A stretch of 6,598 nucleotides of DNA from Gemmatimonadota bacterium (lineage in GTDB: Bacteria; Gemmatimonadota; Gemmatimonadetes; Longimicrobiales; RSA9). The position numbers and the translations under genes are program-made. The DNA lies in NCBI GenBank assembly GCA_016207445.1, contig JACQPS010000325.1, positions 1 to 6,598 on the forward strand. The letters are read 5' to 3'. Below, in pieces: positions 1 through 4,844 of the stretch; position 1 is the first letter of the stretch, and the number at the start of each line of letters is the position of its first letter. Below the pieces are notes generated by a model that saw only the letters and a list, made by a program, of their open reading frames with translations, did no database searches and had not been told where the DNA came from.

Positions 1-302
1 CCGAGTTGCCGCACCCGCGTGTAGCCGCCGGCACGTTCGGCAAAACGGGGCGCGATTTCACCGAACAACTTGGCGAGCGCTTCGTCGTCGCGGATCTTGC
101 GCGCGACCAGCCGCCGCGCATGCAGGTCGCCGCGCTTCGCCCGCGTGATGAGCGGCTCCGCGAAGCGGCGCAGCTCCTTCGCCTTCGCGACGGTCGTCTC
201 GAGTCGGCCGTGCAGGAAGAGCGATGTCGCCAGATTGCGCAGCATCGCCGCGCGGTGTTCCGCGGTCCGGTTGAGCTTCCGCCCGTCCTTGCGATGCCTC
301 AT
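1..302 (-). CDS. rplQ: 50S ribosomal protein L17 (partial, 3' end outside window)
   Basis: L17 is a large-subunit protein near the peptide exit tunnel. The visible 100 residues begin MRHRKDGRKLNR and contain KAKELRRFAEPLITRAK (about residues 39-55), AKLFGEIAPRF (about 77-87) and RAGGYTR, all hallmarks of L17. The family is usually about 115-130 residues, so roughly the last 15-30 are cut off by the window edge. The ATG at 302-300 overlaps the rpoA stop codon in an ATGA arrangement, which fixes the start and suggests translational coupling. The upstream GGGAAG is only a weak ribosome-binding site, consistent with coupling. L17 is the usual last gene of the alpha operon. Identity is very sure; the C-terminus is unseen. 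Confidence 0.97.
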   Translation of the reverse strand, partial: MRHRKDGRKLNRTAEHRAAMLRNLATSLFLHGRLETTVAKAKELRRFAEPLITRAKRGDLHARRLVARKIRDDEALAKLFGEIAPRFAERAGGYTRVRQL

Positions 303-1372
303 ACTTCCCGTTCCGGTTCCGCCTCGCCGACCTCGGCCCGCACCGCCTGCTCTGCGGGGCCCCCATTCACCAGATATAGCTCGCCGTCCTCGCCCTCCTC
401 GAGCCGCATCCCGAAGTGGAGGTTGTGCTCCTTCAGGAACTGCCGGATCTCCTCCAGCGACTTGATCCCGAAGTTCTCGATGTTGAGCATCTGCTCCTCG
501 GTCCGCTGCACCAGGTCGCCCAGCGTGACGATGTTCTCCTTCTTCAGCGAGTTCACCGACCGCACGGACAGCTCGGCCAGCTCCTCAATCGGCCGGCGGA
601 ACAGGTCGCGCAGCGGGGTTGGCACCCGGACCGCGCCCGGCACGGGCGGCTGCGGCGCCGCGGCCTCGCCGAAGCGCAGCATGTATTCCAGGTGCTTGCG
701 CGCCAGCTCGGAGGCGTAGGCCACGGCCTCCTCGGGCGAGACGCCGCCGTTCGTCTCCACCAGCAGTGTGAGCCGATCGAAATCCGTGCGCTGGCCCACG
801 CGCGTGTCCTCGACCGTGAAGTTCGCGCGCAGCACCGGATTGTAGATCGAGTCGATCCGCACCAGGTCGACCGGGCTCGCCTTGGGCAGCGGATGCAAAT
901 CGGCGGCGACGAAGCCGCGGCCCTTGTTCACGTACAGCACCATGTTCACTTCCCGATCATCCTGGAGCGTGAACAGGTGGTGATCCGGATTCATGATGCG
1001 GACGGGACCCGTCTTCTCGATCGCGCGCGCGCTGACCGGACCCGCGCGCTCGCCGCGCAGTTCCAGCGTCGCCTCGTCGACCTCCCGATCCAGCGTCAGC
1101 ACCAGCGTCTTCAGGTTCTGGATGATCTGGTGCACGTCCTCGACCACTCCGGGCACGGTCTGGTGCTCGTGCAGCACGCCGTCCATGCGGAACGCCCACA
1201 CCGCGGCGCCACGCAGCGAGGACAGCAGGATCCGCCGCACGGTATTGCCCAGCGTCTGCCCAAAGCCCCGCTCCAACGGCGCCATGACGAACTGCGCCGT
1301 CCGCCCATCATCCGAGCGCTGCACCGCCTCGATGCGCTGCGGCAGGACCAGTCCGGTGAGATCCAGTTCCAC
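299..1372 (-). CDS. rpoA: DNA-directed RNA polymerase subunit alpha
   Basis: The alpha subunit dimerises to nucleate RNA polymerase assembly (beta, then beta') and its C-terminal domain contacts UP elements and activators. The product is 357 residues. The N-terminal domain covers about 1-235, with the dimer/beta-contact motif PLERGFGQTLGNTVRRILLS near 32-51 (R46/R47 match the E. coli R44/R45 pair). A proline-rich linker lies at about 236-256. The C-terminal domain is about 257-323 (PIEELAELSVRSVNSLKKEN, then NFGIKSLEEI). DNA-contact residues equivalent to E. coli R265, N268 and K298 are present as R271, N274 and K304. After GMRLE there is an acidic tail of about 32 residues, longer than in E. 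coli. The start is GTG at 1372-1370: a GGAGG lies 7 nt upstream, and an in-frame TGA sits only one codon upstream, so no earlier start is possible. The stop TGA overlaps the rplQ ATG. Confidence 0.98.
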   Translation of the reverse strand: MELDLTGLVLPQRIEAVQRSDDGRTAQFVMAPLERGFGQTLGNTVRRILLSSLRGAAVWAFRMDGVLHEHQTVPGVVEDVHQIIQNLKTLVLTLDREVDEATLELRGERAGPVSARAIEKTGPVRIMNPDHHLFTLQDDREVNMVLYVNKGRGFVAADLHPLPKASPVDLVRIDSIYNPVLRANFTVEDTRVGQRTDFDRLTLLVETNGGVSPEEAVAYASELARKHLEYMLRFGEAAAPQPPVPGAVRVPTPLRDLFRRPIEELAELSVRSVNSLKKENIVTLGDLVQRTEEQMLNIENFGIKSLEEIRQFLKEHNLHFGMRLEEGEDGELYLVNGGPAEQAVRAEVGEAEPEREV

Positions 1373-1379
1373 GATTCAG

Positions 1380-1384
1380 CCTCC
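1380..1384 (-). promoter_or_regulatory. Shine-Dalgarno of rpoA
   Basis: A perfect GGAGG lies 7 nt before the rpoA GTG. It is one of the clearest ribosome-binding sites in the window. Together with the in-frame TGA one codon upstream of GTG it decides the start, and it shows that alpha can be translated independently of rpsD across the 110-nt spacer. Confidence 0.8.
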
Positions 1385-1420
1385 GCTTACTTTACCGGTT
1401 CAATTGTTCCATTCGCTAGC

Positions 1421-1480
1421 GCTCGGGCTCGGAACTCTGAGCAACTCCGAGCCCCAGCCCGAAAATCGAGCCCGAGCCCG
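1421..1480 (-). repeat. Hexamer-built palindromic repeat after rpsD
   Basis: Reading on the coding strand, this begins 3 nt after the rpsD TAA with two GGGCTC units, then a 7-nt GATTTTC, then GGGCTG and GGGCTC. The last runs into GGA, a 12-nt loop and the complementary TCCGAGCCC. Arms 1425-1433 and 1446-1454 pair perfectly over 9 bp. Alternatively 1421-1431 can pair with 1467-1477 over 11 bp, so the two stems are mutually exclusive. No T-run follows, so it is not a typical intrinsic terminator. The rest of the spacer (1385-1420) is comparatively AT-rich and shows no convincing promoter. It is a copy of the element after rpsK (2202-2276). Function is unknown; mRNA 3'-end protection or a mobile REP-like element are possibilities. 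Confidence 0.8.
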
Positions 1481-1482
1481 GC

Positions 1483-2118
1483 TTACTTCGAGTACAGCTC
1501 CACGATGAGCTGTTCCTGCACAGCCAGCGGGATATCCGCCCGCGTCGGCCGCTCCAGCATCCGCCCGGCCCGCGCACCTTCGTCGATGGTGAGCCAGCGG
1601 ACCGTTTCCGGCCGCGTCTTCGCCTCGAGCGATGCCTGCACCGGGACCAGGTCGCGCGACCCGCTGCGGACACGCACCTCGTCGCCCGGCTTCACCTGAT
1701 AGCTGGCCACATCCACCGTCCGGCCGTTCACCTCCATGTGCCGGTGCTGGACCAGCTGCCGGGCCTGCTTGCGGCTCGAGGCGAACCCCAGGCGGTGCAC
1801 GACGTTGTCCAGCCGCGACTCGAGCAGGACCAGCAGGTTCTCGCCCGTCACGCCTGGCTGCTTCGCCGCCCGCTCGAACAGTGTCTTGAAGTACTGCTCG
1901 GAAACGCCGTAGATGCGCTTGACCTTCTGCTTTTCCCGCAGCTGCTGCGCGTAGTCCGAAGCTTTCCGGCGCCGTGCCTGCGCCAGCCCGTGCTGGCCGG
2001 GCGCGTAGTTGCGGCGCTCGATGGGGCACTTCTCCGTGTAGCACTTGGTCCCTTTCAGGAACAGCTTCTGCCCCTCGCGGCGGCAGAGCTTGCATACGGG
2101 ACCTGTGTAACGACCCAT
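1483..2118 (-). CDS. rpsD: 30S ribosomal protein S4
   Basis: S4 is a primary 16S rRNA-binding protein that starts small-subunit body assembly and helps decoding accuracy. The product is 211 residues. The N-terminus MGRYTGPVCKLCRREG carries Cys9, Cys12, Cys26 and Cys31 in the CxxC-x13-Cx4C arrangement that binds zinc in Thermus S4, so this is the zinc (C+) form. The YAPGQHG motif (39-44) follows. The S4 RNA-binding domain spans about 100-160, with LLESRLDNVVHRLGF, SRKQARQLV and HMEVNGRTVDV. The protein ends with QEQLIVELYSK, typical of the family. The start is ATG at 2118-2116; an AAGGAG lies upstream at a long spacing of 12 nt. S4 autoregulates its operon in E. coli and B. subtilis. Here the gene has its own 159-nt spacer with folded RNA potential, so local control is plausible but unproven. 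Confidence 0.98.
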   Translation of the reverse strand: MGRYTGPVCKLCRREGQKLFLKGTKCYTEKCPIERRNYAPGQHGLAQARRRKASDYAQQLREKQKVKRIYGVSEQYFKTLFERAAKQPGVTGENLLVLLESRLDNVVHRLGFASSRKQARQLVQHRHMEVNGRTVDVASYQVKPGDEVRVRSGSRDLVPVQASLEAKTRPETVRWLTIDEGARAGRMLERPTRADIPLAVQEQLIVELYSK

Positions 2119-2144
2119 TCCGACCGTCTTCTCCTTCTGCGTCT

Positions 2145-2196
2145 CGTCCGTGCTCGGACTTCGTCCCGCCCGGACGGCTCTGGCGGTTTACGTCCG
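2145..2196 (-). promoter_or_regulatory. Candidate structured leader of rpsD with competing stems
   Basis: The stretch between the palindromic repeat and the rpsD start holds several complementary short arms. On the plus strand, CGTCC at 2162-2166 pairs with GGACG at 2172-2176, CGGACG at 2171-2176 can instead pair with CGTCCG at 2191-2196, and GTCCG at 2146-2150 pairs with CGGAC at 2155-2159. One arm therefore has two possible partners, the layout expected of a switchable leader. It lies directly before the gene for S4, a known autoregulator. However, short complementary arms arise easily in GC-rich DNA, so this is only a candidate. Confidence 0.35.
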
Positions 2197-2201
2197 TTCC
2201 T

Positions 2202-2276
2202 CGGGCTCGGGCGCGAGCTCGGGCTCGGAAGCTCCGGGCCAATCCGAGCCCTAGCCCGAGCGCGAGCCCGAGCCCG
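2202..2276 (-). repeat. Hexamer-built palindromic repeat after rpsK
   Basis: This starts 2 nt after the rpsK TGA. On the coding strand the first arm is five consecutive hexamers in perfect period 6: three GGGCTC plus one GCGCTC and one GGGCTA. It runs into GGA, a 13-nt loop and the complementary arm TTCCGAGCCC, which continues as GAGCCC-type hexamers. Perfect inner arms are 2221-2229 and 2243-2251 (9 bp); perfect outer arms are 2202-2212 and 2266-2276 (11 bp), with mismatches between. The inner 9-bp arms are identical to those of the element after rpsD. There is no T-tract. The size and symmetry resemble REP- or MITE-like intergenic elements, but no family is recognised. Confidence 0.82.
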
Positions 2277-2277
2277 T

Positions 2278-2673
2278 TCAGACCCGGCGCTTTTTCGGCG
2301 GCCTGCAGCCGTTGTGGGGGATCGGCGTCACGTCGCGGATCGAGCGGATCTGCAGCCCCGCGGCGGACAGCGCCTGGATCGCCGACTCGCGCCCGCTCCC
2401 CGGGCCCTGCACGCGCACGTGCACGCGCTTCACCCCCAGGTTCACCGCCTCGCGCGCCACCTGCTCGGCGGCGACGGTGGCGGCAAACGGCGTCGACTTC
2501 TTCGAGCCCTTAAAGCCCGACTTCCCCGAGCTGCCCCACACCACGACGTTGCCGCTCATGTCCGTGATGGTCACGAGCGTGTTGTTGAACGTCGCCTTGA
2601 CGTGGGCGACTCCTTCCGCCTCGATATGCCGGCGGGCCCGCTTGGGCCGCGCGCCTTTTTTCGGATTGGCCAT
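2278..2673 (-). CDS. rpsK: 30S ribosomal protein S11
   Basis: S11 sits on the 30S platform next to the mRNA exit and Shine-Dalgarno helix. The product is 131 residues, normal for the family. Diagnostic stretches are HVKATFNNTLVTITDMSGNV (about 24-43), KSTPFAATVAAE (59-70), GPGSGRESAIQAL (90-102) and the near-invariant C-terminus DVTPIPHNGCRPPKKRRV (114-131). The HNG motif (Asn121-Gly122) corresponds to the site that carries an isoaspartate in E. coli S11, so the modification is possible here. The ATG lies 3 nt after the rpsM stop; no strong Shine-Dalgarno is present, only GAAG-like sequence inside the rpsM 3' end, so coupling to rpsM is likely. The basic, lysine-rich N-terminus is typical. 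Confidence 0.98.
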   Translation of the reverse strand: MANPKKGARPKRARRHIEAEGVAHVKATFNNTLVTITDMSGNVVVWGSSGKSGFKGSKKSTPFAATVAAEQVAREAVNLGVKRVHVRVQGPGSGRESAIQALSAAGLQIRSIRDVTPIPHNGCRPPKKRRV

Positions 2674-2676
2674 AGC

Positions 2677-3057
2677 TTATTTCTTCGGCGCCTTCTTCTT
2701 CCCGGCGATCGCGCGGCGCGAACCCTTGTGCGTACGCGCGTTCGTGTGCGTCCGCTGGCCCCGCACCGGCAAGCCGCGACGATGCCGCAGCCCGCGGTAG
2801 CAACCGATGTCCATGAGACGCTTCACGTTCATGGATACCTCCGTCCGCAGCGCGCCTTCCACCTTGTACTGGTTCTCGATCACGCGCCGCAGACGGTTCA
2901 CCTCGTCGTCCGAAAGCTCGTGCACCCGCCGGTCGGGGCTCACTCCTGTCTGCTGCAGGATCTTCTGCGACGTCGAATCACCGATGCCGTAGATGTACGT
3001 GAGCGCCACCTCGATCCGCTTCGTGCGCGGGAGATCGACGCCTGCGATTCGTGCCAT
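2677..3057 (-). CDS. rpsM: 30S ribosomal protein S13
   Basis: S13 is located in the head of the 30S subunit, forms intersubunit bridges and touches P-site tRNA through its C-terminal tail. The product is 126 residues and starts MARIAGVDLPRTKRIEVALT, followed by the helix-two-turn-helix region with YGIG (23-26). The signature GLRHRRGLPVRGQRT is at 89-103, followed by THTNARTHKGSRR and the lysine-rich tail AGKKKAPKK. The ATG is at 3057-3055; a weak AGGGG lies 11 nt upstream. The gene is 91 nt downstream of rpmJ, with a repeat element between. In E. coli this gene's leader is the site of S4 feedback repression; I see no recognisable version of that pseudoknot here. Confidence 0.98.
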   Translation of the reverse strand: MARIAGVDLPRTKRIEVALTYIYGIGDSTSQKILQQTGVSPDRRVHELSDDEVNRLRRVIENQYKVEGALRTEVSMNVKRLMDIGCYRGLRHRRGLPVRGQRTHTNARTHKGSRRAIAGKKKAPKK

Positions 3058-3105
3058 GCTGGTCTATGCCCCTGCCACTGTTGCCACCGTTCGGAAGCGG
3101 CCTGC

Positions 3106-3140
3106 GAGATCCCTGGGTCGCTGCGCTCGCTCGGGATGAC
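3106..3140 (-). repeat. Short dispersed-repeat-like palindrome between rpmJ and rpsM
   Basis: On the coding strand the element reads GTCATCCCGAGCGAGCGCAG and ends in GGGATCTC. It has inverted ends ATCCC and GGGAT (3133-3137 and 3109-3113) separated by 19 nt. This matches the general style of a TCATCCCGAGC...GGGATCT sequence that I recall as a recurrent intergenic repeat in several bacterial phyla; that is memory, not a search result. It occupies the middle of the 91-nt rpmJ-rpsM spacer. It differs in sequence from the GGGCTC-type elements elsewhere in the window. It probably entered an existing spacer; its effect on rpsM expression is unknown. Confidence 0.65.
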
Positions 3141-3148
3141 GCTACGCG

Positions 3149-3265
3149 TCAACCCTGCCGCTGCTTGTGCCGCGGGTTCTTCTTGCAGATGATTCGCACC
3201 ACGCCCTTGCGGCGGATCACCTTGCAGTGCTCACAGATCGGCTTGACGCTGCTGCGCACCTTCAT
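3149..3265 (-). CDS. rpmJ: 50S ribosomal protein L36
   Basis: L36 is the smallest large-subunit protein and stabilises 23S rRNA around helix junctions. The product is 38 residues, MKVRSSVKPICEHCKVIRRK followed by GVVRIICKKNPRHKQRQG, a full-length match to the family. Cys11, Cys14, Cys27 and His33 form the zinc ribbon, so this is the C+ form that depends on zinc. The ATG at 3265-3263 is preceded by AGGAAGG with 9-nt spacing. It is the first gene after the predicted promoter at 3302-3330 and is separated from map by 61 nt. infA, often found immediately upstream of rpmJ, is not here. Confidence 0.97.
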   Translation of the reverse strand: MKVRSSVKPICEHCKVIRRKGVVRIICKKNPRHKQRQG

Positions 3266-3274
3266 GGGGCCAGC

Positions 3275-3281
3275 CCTTCCT
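3275..3281 (-). promoter_or_regulatory. Shine-Dalgarno of rpmJ
   Basis: AGGAAGG lies 9 nt before the rpmJ ATG and downstream of the predicted transcription start near 3295. It supports independent translation of rpmJ from a short leader of about 30 nt. Confidence 0.65.
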
Positions 3282-3301
3282 GGTTTCTCGCACAGCTTTG
3301 C

Positions 3302-3330
3302 AATATACGGCTTTCGGGCTGCTTCATCAA
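3302..3330 (-). promoter_or_regulatory. Predicted sigma70-type promoter for the rpmJ-rpsM-rpsK-rpsD-rpoA-rplQ segment
   Basis: On the minus strand a -35 hexamer TTGATG (3330-3325) and a -10 hexamer TATATT (3307-3302, five of six match TATAAT) are separated by exactly 17 nt. The -35 box overlaps the map stop codon. The predicted start is near 3295, giving a leader of about 30 nt that still contains the rpmJ Shine-Dalgarno. The AT-rich TATATTGCAAAG stands out against the GC-rich surroundings. It would let the alpha-operon part be transcribed separately from secY-adk-map. This is a sequence match only; no experimental support is available here. Confidence 0.6.
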
Positions 3331-4106
3331 GCCTGCCCGGCGGCGGCCGGGCTCGCCGCGGCCGTCAGCACTTTCGGGCCGTTTTCGGTCACGGCGACGG
3401 TATGCTCGAAATGCGCGCTGCGGCGCCGATCGGCGGTCACCACCGTCCAGCGGTCCTCGAGGGTGCGGACGTCGGCCCGCCCCTCGTTGATCATGGGCTC
3501 GATGGCGAGCACCATGCCGGGCTCGAGCTTGGGCCCCCGCCCCGGCCGGCCGAAGTTGGGCACCTGGGGCTCCTCGTGTGGGTCGCGGCCGATGCCGTGC
3601 CCCACCAGGTCCCGAACCACATTGTAGCCGGCATCCTCGGCGGTCTTCTGGATGGCGTGGCCGATGTCGCCCAGGCGGTTGCCGGTGCGGGCCTGCGCGA
3701 TGCCGCGGCGAAGCGCCTCCTGCGTGACCTCGAGCAGTCGGCGCGCCTTGCGGTCGATCGCGCCGACGGGGTAGGTGAACGCGGCGTCGGCGTACCAGCC
3801 GTCCAGGTGGACGCCCGCGTCCACGCTCACGATCTCGCCCTCGCGCAGCACCCGGCGCTTGCTCGGAATGCCGTGCACGACTTCGTGGTCCACCGAGATG
3901 CACAAGCTCGCGGGGAAGCCGTACAGCCCCTTGAAGGCCGGCTCGGCGCCGGGATGAGCGCGGATGAACTCCTCGGCGAACGCGTCCAGCTCCGCGGTCG
4001 CGGCGCCCGGCCGCACCTCGTGGGCGAGCGCCGCGAAGAGGCGGGCCAGCACGTGACCCGCGCGCGCGATCGCCTCGATCTCGGAGACCGACTTGAGATG
4101 GATCAC
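3327..4106 (-). CDS. map: Methionine aminopeptidase, type I
   Basis: This enzyme co-translationally removes the initiator Met from nascent proteins whose second residue is small. The product is 259 residues, normal for the short bacterial type Ia form with no N-terminal extension. All metal ligands are visible: Asp96 (VSVDAG), Asp107 (YADAAFTY), His170 (VGHGIG), Glu203 (AIEP) and Glu234 (HFEHT). The catalytic His78 is in VVHGIP. The start is GTG at 4106-4104, giving MIHLKSVSEIEAI, the expected family N-terminus. It overlaps the adk stop in a GTGA arrangement and has no good Shine-Dalgarno, so translation is probably coupled to adk. A longer in-frame opening upstream is an adk shadow. The alanine-rich C-terminal tail (249-259) is unremarkable. 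Confidence 0.97.
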   Translation of the reverse strand: MIHLKSVSEIEAIARAGHVLARLFAALAHEVRPGAATAELDAFAEEFIRAHPGAEPAFKGLYGFPASLCISVDHEVVHGIPSKRRVLREGEIVSVDAGVHLDGWYADAAFTYPVGAIDRKARRLLEVTQEALRRGIAQARTGNRLGDIGHAIQKTAEDAGYNVVRDLVGHGIGRDPHEEPQVPNFGRPGRGPKLEPGMVLAIEPMINEGRADVRTLEDRWTVVTADRRRSAHFEHTVAVTENGPKVLTAAASPAAAGQA

Positions 4107-4750
4107 CGCTCGAGGATCCGGACCAGGTCGCGGTGCACGTCCCCGGCCGATCCGTCGCCCTTCAGCACGTGCACGGGTGTACCCCGACGCCGATAATAGG
4201 CGACGAGGGGCTCCGTCTGCTCCCGGTAGACCGTGAGCCGCCGGCGGACCGTGGCGGCGTCGTCGTCGGAGCGCTGCGCCAGATTTGCGCCGCAGCGGTC
4301 GCACACGCCCGGCTGCCGGGGCGGCGTGAAGTAAACGTTGTGCACGGCCCCGCAATGCGGGCACTGGCGCCGGCCGCTCAGCCGCTGCACCAGCACGTCT
4401 TCGGGCACCTCGATCACGACGACCGCCTCGAGCGGCTGATCGAGCTCGTCCAGCAGCCGGTCCAGACCCTCGGCCTGCGGCAGCGTGCGCGGGAAGCCGT
4501 CGAACACCACGCCGCTTCGTTCCGACTGCGCCAGCACCTCGCGCACGAGGTCGAGAACCACGTCATCGGGCACGAGCTCCCCCGCGTCCAGGAACCCTTT
4601 CGCCTTCTGGCCCAGGGGAGTGCCGCGCCGCACGGCGTCGCGCAGCAGGTCGCCGGTCGCGATGCGACGCGTGCCGTACCGTTTCGTGAGCAGGGCTCCC
4701 TGGGTGCCTTTCCCGGCCCCGGGAGCCCCGAGCAGAATCAGACTCCTCAC
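4103..4750 (-). CDS. adk: Adenylate kinase, zinc-finger LID type
   Basis: Adk interconverts ATP + AMP and 2 ADP in the cytoplasm and keeps the adenylate pool balanced. The product is 215 residues, close to the 214 of E. coli. The P-loop GAPGAGKGT is at 8-16, the AMP-site TGDLLRDAV at 32-40 and DGFPRT at 84-89. The long LID has Cys130, Cys133, Cys150 and Cys153 (CPHC and CDRC), a structural zinc site typical of Gram-positive and many other bacteria but absent in E. coli. The GTG start at 4750 gives MRSLILLGAPGAGKGTQ, the expected N-terminus; GGAGG is only 4 nt upstream. The frame stays open 44 codons further up, but that part is low-complexity and has no homology. The stop overlaps the map start. 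Confidence 0.96.
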   Translation of the reverse strand: MRSLILLGAPGAGKGTQGALLTKRYGTRRIATGDLLRDAVRRGTPLGQKAKGFLDAGELVPDDVVLDLVREVLAQSERSGVVFDGFPRTLPQAEGLDRLLDELDQPLEAVVVIEVPEDVLVQRLSGRRQCPHCGAVHNVYFTPPRQPGVCDRCGANLAQRSDDDAATVRRRLTVYREQTEPLVAYYRRRGTPVHVLKGDGSAGDVHRDLVRILER

Positions 4751-4754
4751 CCTA

Positions 4755-4759
4755 CCTCC
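4755..4759 (-). promoter_or_regulatory. Shine-Dalgarno of adk (short spacing)
   Basis: GGAGG lies 4 nt before the adk GTG, closer than usual. It nevertheless supports the 215-residue start over the much longer opening upstream. It lies 7 nt after the 11-bp inverted repeat at 4766-4818, so folding of that hairpin could influence access. Confidence 0.55.
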
Positions 4760-4765
4760 ACCCAA

Positions 4766-4818
4766 CGGGCGCGGCCGGGGGCGTGAGTGCGGGCGCGAGC
4801 AAGGCGGGGCCGCGCCCG
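4766..4818 (-). repeat. 11-bp inverted repeat upstream of adk
   Basis: CGGGCGCGGCC at 4766-4776 and its perfect complement GGCCGCGCCCG at 4808-4818 can form an 11-bp all-GC stem with a 31-nt loop in the secY-adk spacer. There is no following T-run, so it is not a standard terminator. Its proximity to the adk ribosome-binding site suggests a possible effect on adk translation or on mRNA processing between secY and adk, but this is inference. Confidence 0.6.
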
Positions 4819-4844
4819 CCCCACACCCGCCGTTCTTCCCGCAA

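Noticed and set aside
1385..1420. Separate promoter for rpoA in the AT-richer part of the rpsD-rpoA spacer
   Set aside because: TTGAAC and TAAAGT are present but not at usable mutual spacing, so no pair of boxes can be supported.
1421..1480. Intrinsic terminator after rpsD
   Set aside because: The hairpin is strong but not followed by a T-run on the transcribed strand, and rpoA downstream has no convincing promoter of its own.
416..1699. Long plus-strand open frame of 427 codons opposite rpoA and rpsD
   Set aside because: It is antisense to two clear conserved genes, has biased composition and no recognisable family; long antisense frames are expected in GC-rich coding DNA.
1421..2276. CRISPR-like repeats
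   Set aside because: Only two copies about 800 nt apart with a gene between; no regularly spaced direct repeats with unique spacers.
1738..3192. Plus-strand open frame of 484 codons opposite rpsD, rpsK and rpsM
   Set aside because: It spans three conserved genes and the repeat-filled spacer on the other strand; composition is typical of a GC-rich shadow frame, with no domain recognised.
3051..4196. Plus-strand open frame of 381 codons opposite rpmJ and map
   Set aside because: Shadow of genuine minus-strand genes; no supporting homology or ribosome-binding site.
4107..4364. 86-codon N-terminal extension of map overlapping adk
   Set aside because: It is the adk sequence in another frame; the type I enzyme starts at MIHLKS, at the GTG overlapping the adk stop.
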